A DNA stretch of 20,108 nt from Gammaproteobacteria bacterium (lineage in GTDB: Bacteria; Pseudomonadota; Gammaproteobacteria; UBA6429; Thiohalophilaceae). The position numbers and the translations under genes were made by a program. Shown here piece after piece: positions 19,802 through 20,108 of this stretch (position 1 is its first letter; each line of letters begins with the position of its first letter). The notes beneath the pieces were generated by a model. That model saw only the letters and a program-made list of their open reading frames with translations, did not search any database and was not told the origin of the DNA. Location: NCBI GenBank assembly GCA_024641445.1, contig JAHEDA010000011.1:1-20108 (forward strand), written 5' to 3'.

Positions 19802-20108
19802 ATGAAGAATGCGCAGCTCAAGGCCGTGGCCAAGCACCACGCCGCAGACGTCTCTTACCAACCCGCGTCCTACGATATCTGGGACAAGAAATATCGCCTC
19901 AAGGCCAAAGACGGCTCCATCATCGACCAGCAGATCGACGACACCTATCAACGGGTGGCGCGTGCCCTGGCCGAGGTCGAAAAGACCGAAGAGCGTCAGC
20001 ACTGGTACGAGGAATTCCTGTGGGCCCTGCGCCATGGCGCCATCCCCGCCGGCCGCATCACCTCCAATGCGGGCGCGCTGGAACACAAGCCCGCCACCTC
20101 CACCATCA
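19802..20108 (+). CDS. nrdJ: NrdJ, class II (adenosylcobalamin-dependent) ribonucleotide reductase, N-terminal part
   Basis: The first 102 codons of a large reductase that makes deoxyribonucleotides using coenzyme B12 and so works with or without oxygen; the rest lies beyond the window. The visible N-terminus contains YDIWDKKYRLKAKDG (24-38) and the conserved IPAGRITSNAGALEH stretch (about 81-95) followed by KPATSTI, the start of the catalytic barrel typical of class II enzymes. GGAGG at 19786-19790 lies 11 nt before the ATG, slightly long but the only good site. Two NrdR-type boxes upstream independently support a ribonucleotide reductase gene. A class I NrdA is less likely because no ATP-cone region precedes this motif. 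Confidence 0.88.
   Translation, partial: MKNAQLKAVAKHHAADVSYQPASYDIWDKKYRLKAKDGSIIDQQIDDTYQRVARALAEVEKTEERQHWYEEFLWALRHGAIPAGRITSNAGALEHKPATSTI

Noticed and set aside
1..20108. CRISPR arrays, insertion sequences, tRNA or rRNA genes.
   Set aside because: No regularly spaced repeats, transposase frames, terminal inverted repeats or RNA gene signatures were seen.

Overview
The window reads as chromosomal DNA of a sulfur-oxidising gammaproteobacterium. I infer this from the combination of a dissimilatory APS reductase (aprBA), a Qmo/Hdr electron-transfer module, a SoeA-like molybdoenzyme and class II ribonucleotide reductase; no species can be named from the sequence alone. I see no tRNA, rRNA, insertion sequence or CRISPR array.

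Left part (1-10.8 kb) is a sulfite-oxidation neighbourhood. The 5' end of a SoeA-like molybdopterin oxidoreductase gene runs leftward off the window. Divergent from it, across about 520 bp of largely AT-rich spacer, is a tight + strand operon: qmoA, qmoB, an hdrC-like and an hdrB-like gene (937-5975), closed by a strong terminator. The two Hdr genes stand where the haem-bearing membrane subunit QmoC is found in the classical complex, so no membrane anchor is encoded here. Next come a secreted PstS-like binding protein (+) and, convergent with it, a YkgJ-family cysteine-cluster protein (-). aprB-aprA follow on the - strand with their own leader and terminator. AprBA would convert sulfite plus AMP to APS, with electrons passing through QmoAB/HdrCB toward the quinone pool. 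SoeA would be a second, direct sulfite-to-sulfate route.

Middle part (11.1-16.6 kb, all -) holds a small monooxygenase-fold protein gene with its own promoter, operator-like dyad and terminator. Then, in transcription order from the right, come a membrane-anchored PhnD-like periplasmic binding protein, a 1054-residue hybrid histidine kinase with two receiver domains, and a single-domain response regulator. Together they look like a split TtrS-type sensor system without a visible HPt or DNA-binding output.

Right part (16.6-19.3 kb, -) is a protein quality-control block: an Hsp20 gene, then a second Hsp20 gene followed after 4 nt by a DegQ-type periplasmic protease. The last about 0.8 kb is a dense divergent regulatory region feeding the first Hsp20 gene (-) and nrdJ (+, cut by the window end). 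It contains an FNR-like box, two NrdR-type boxes, a perfect DnaA box, a 19-bp palindrome and a potentially structured nrdJ leader.
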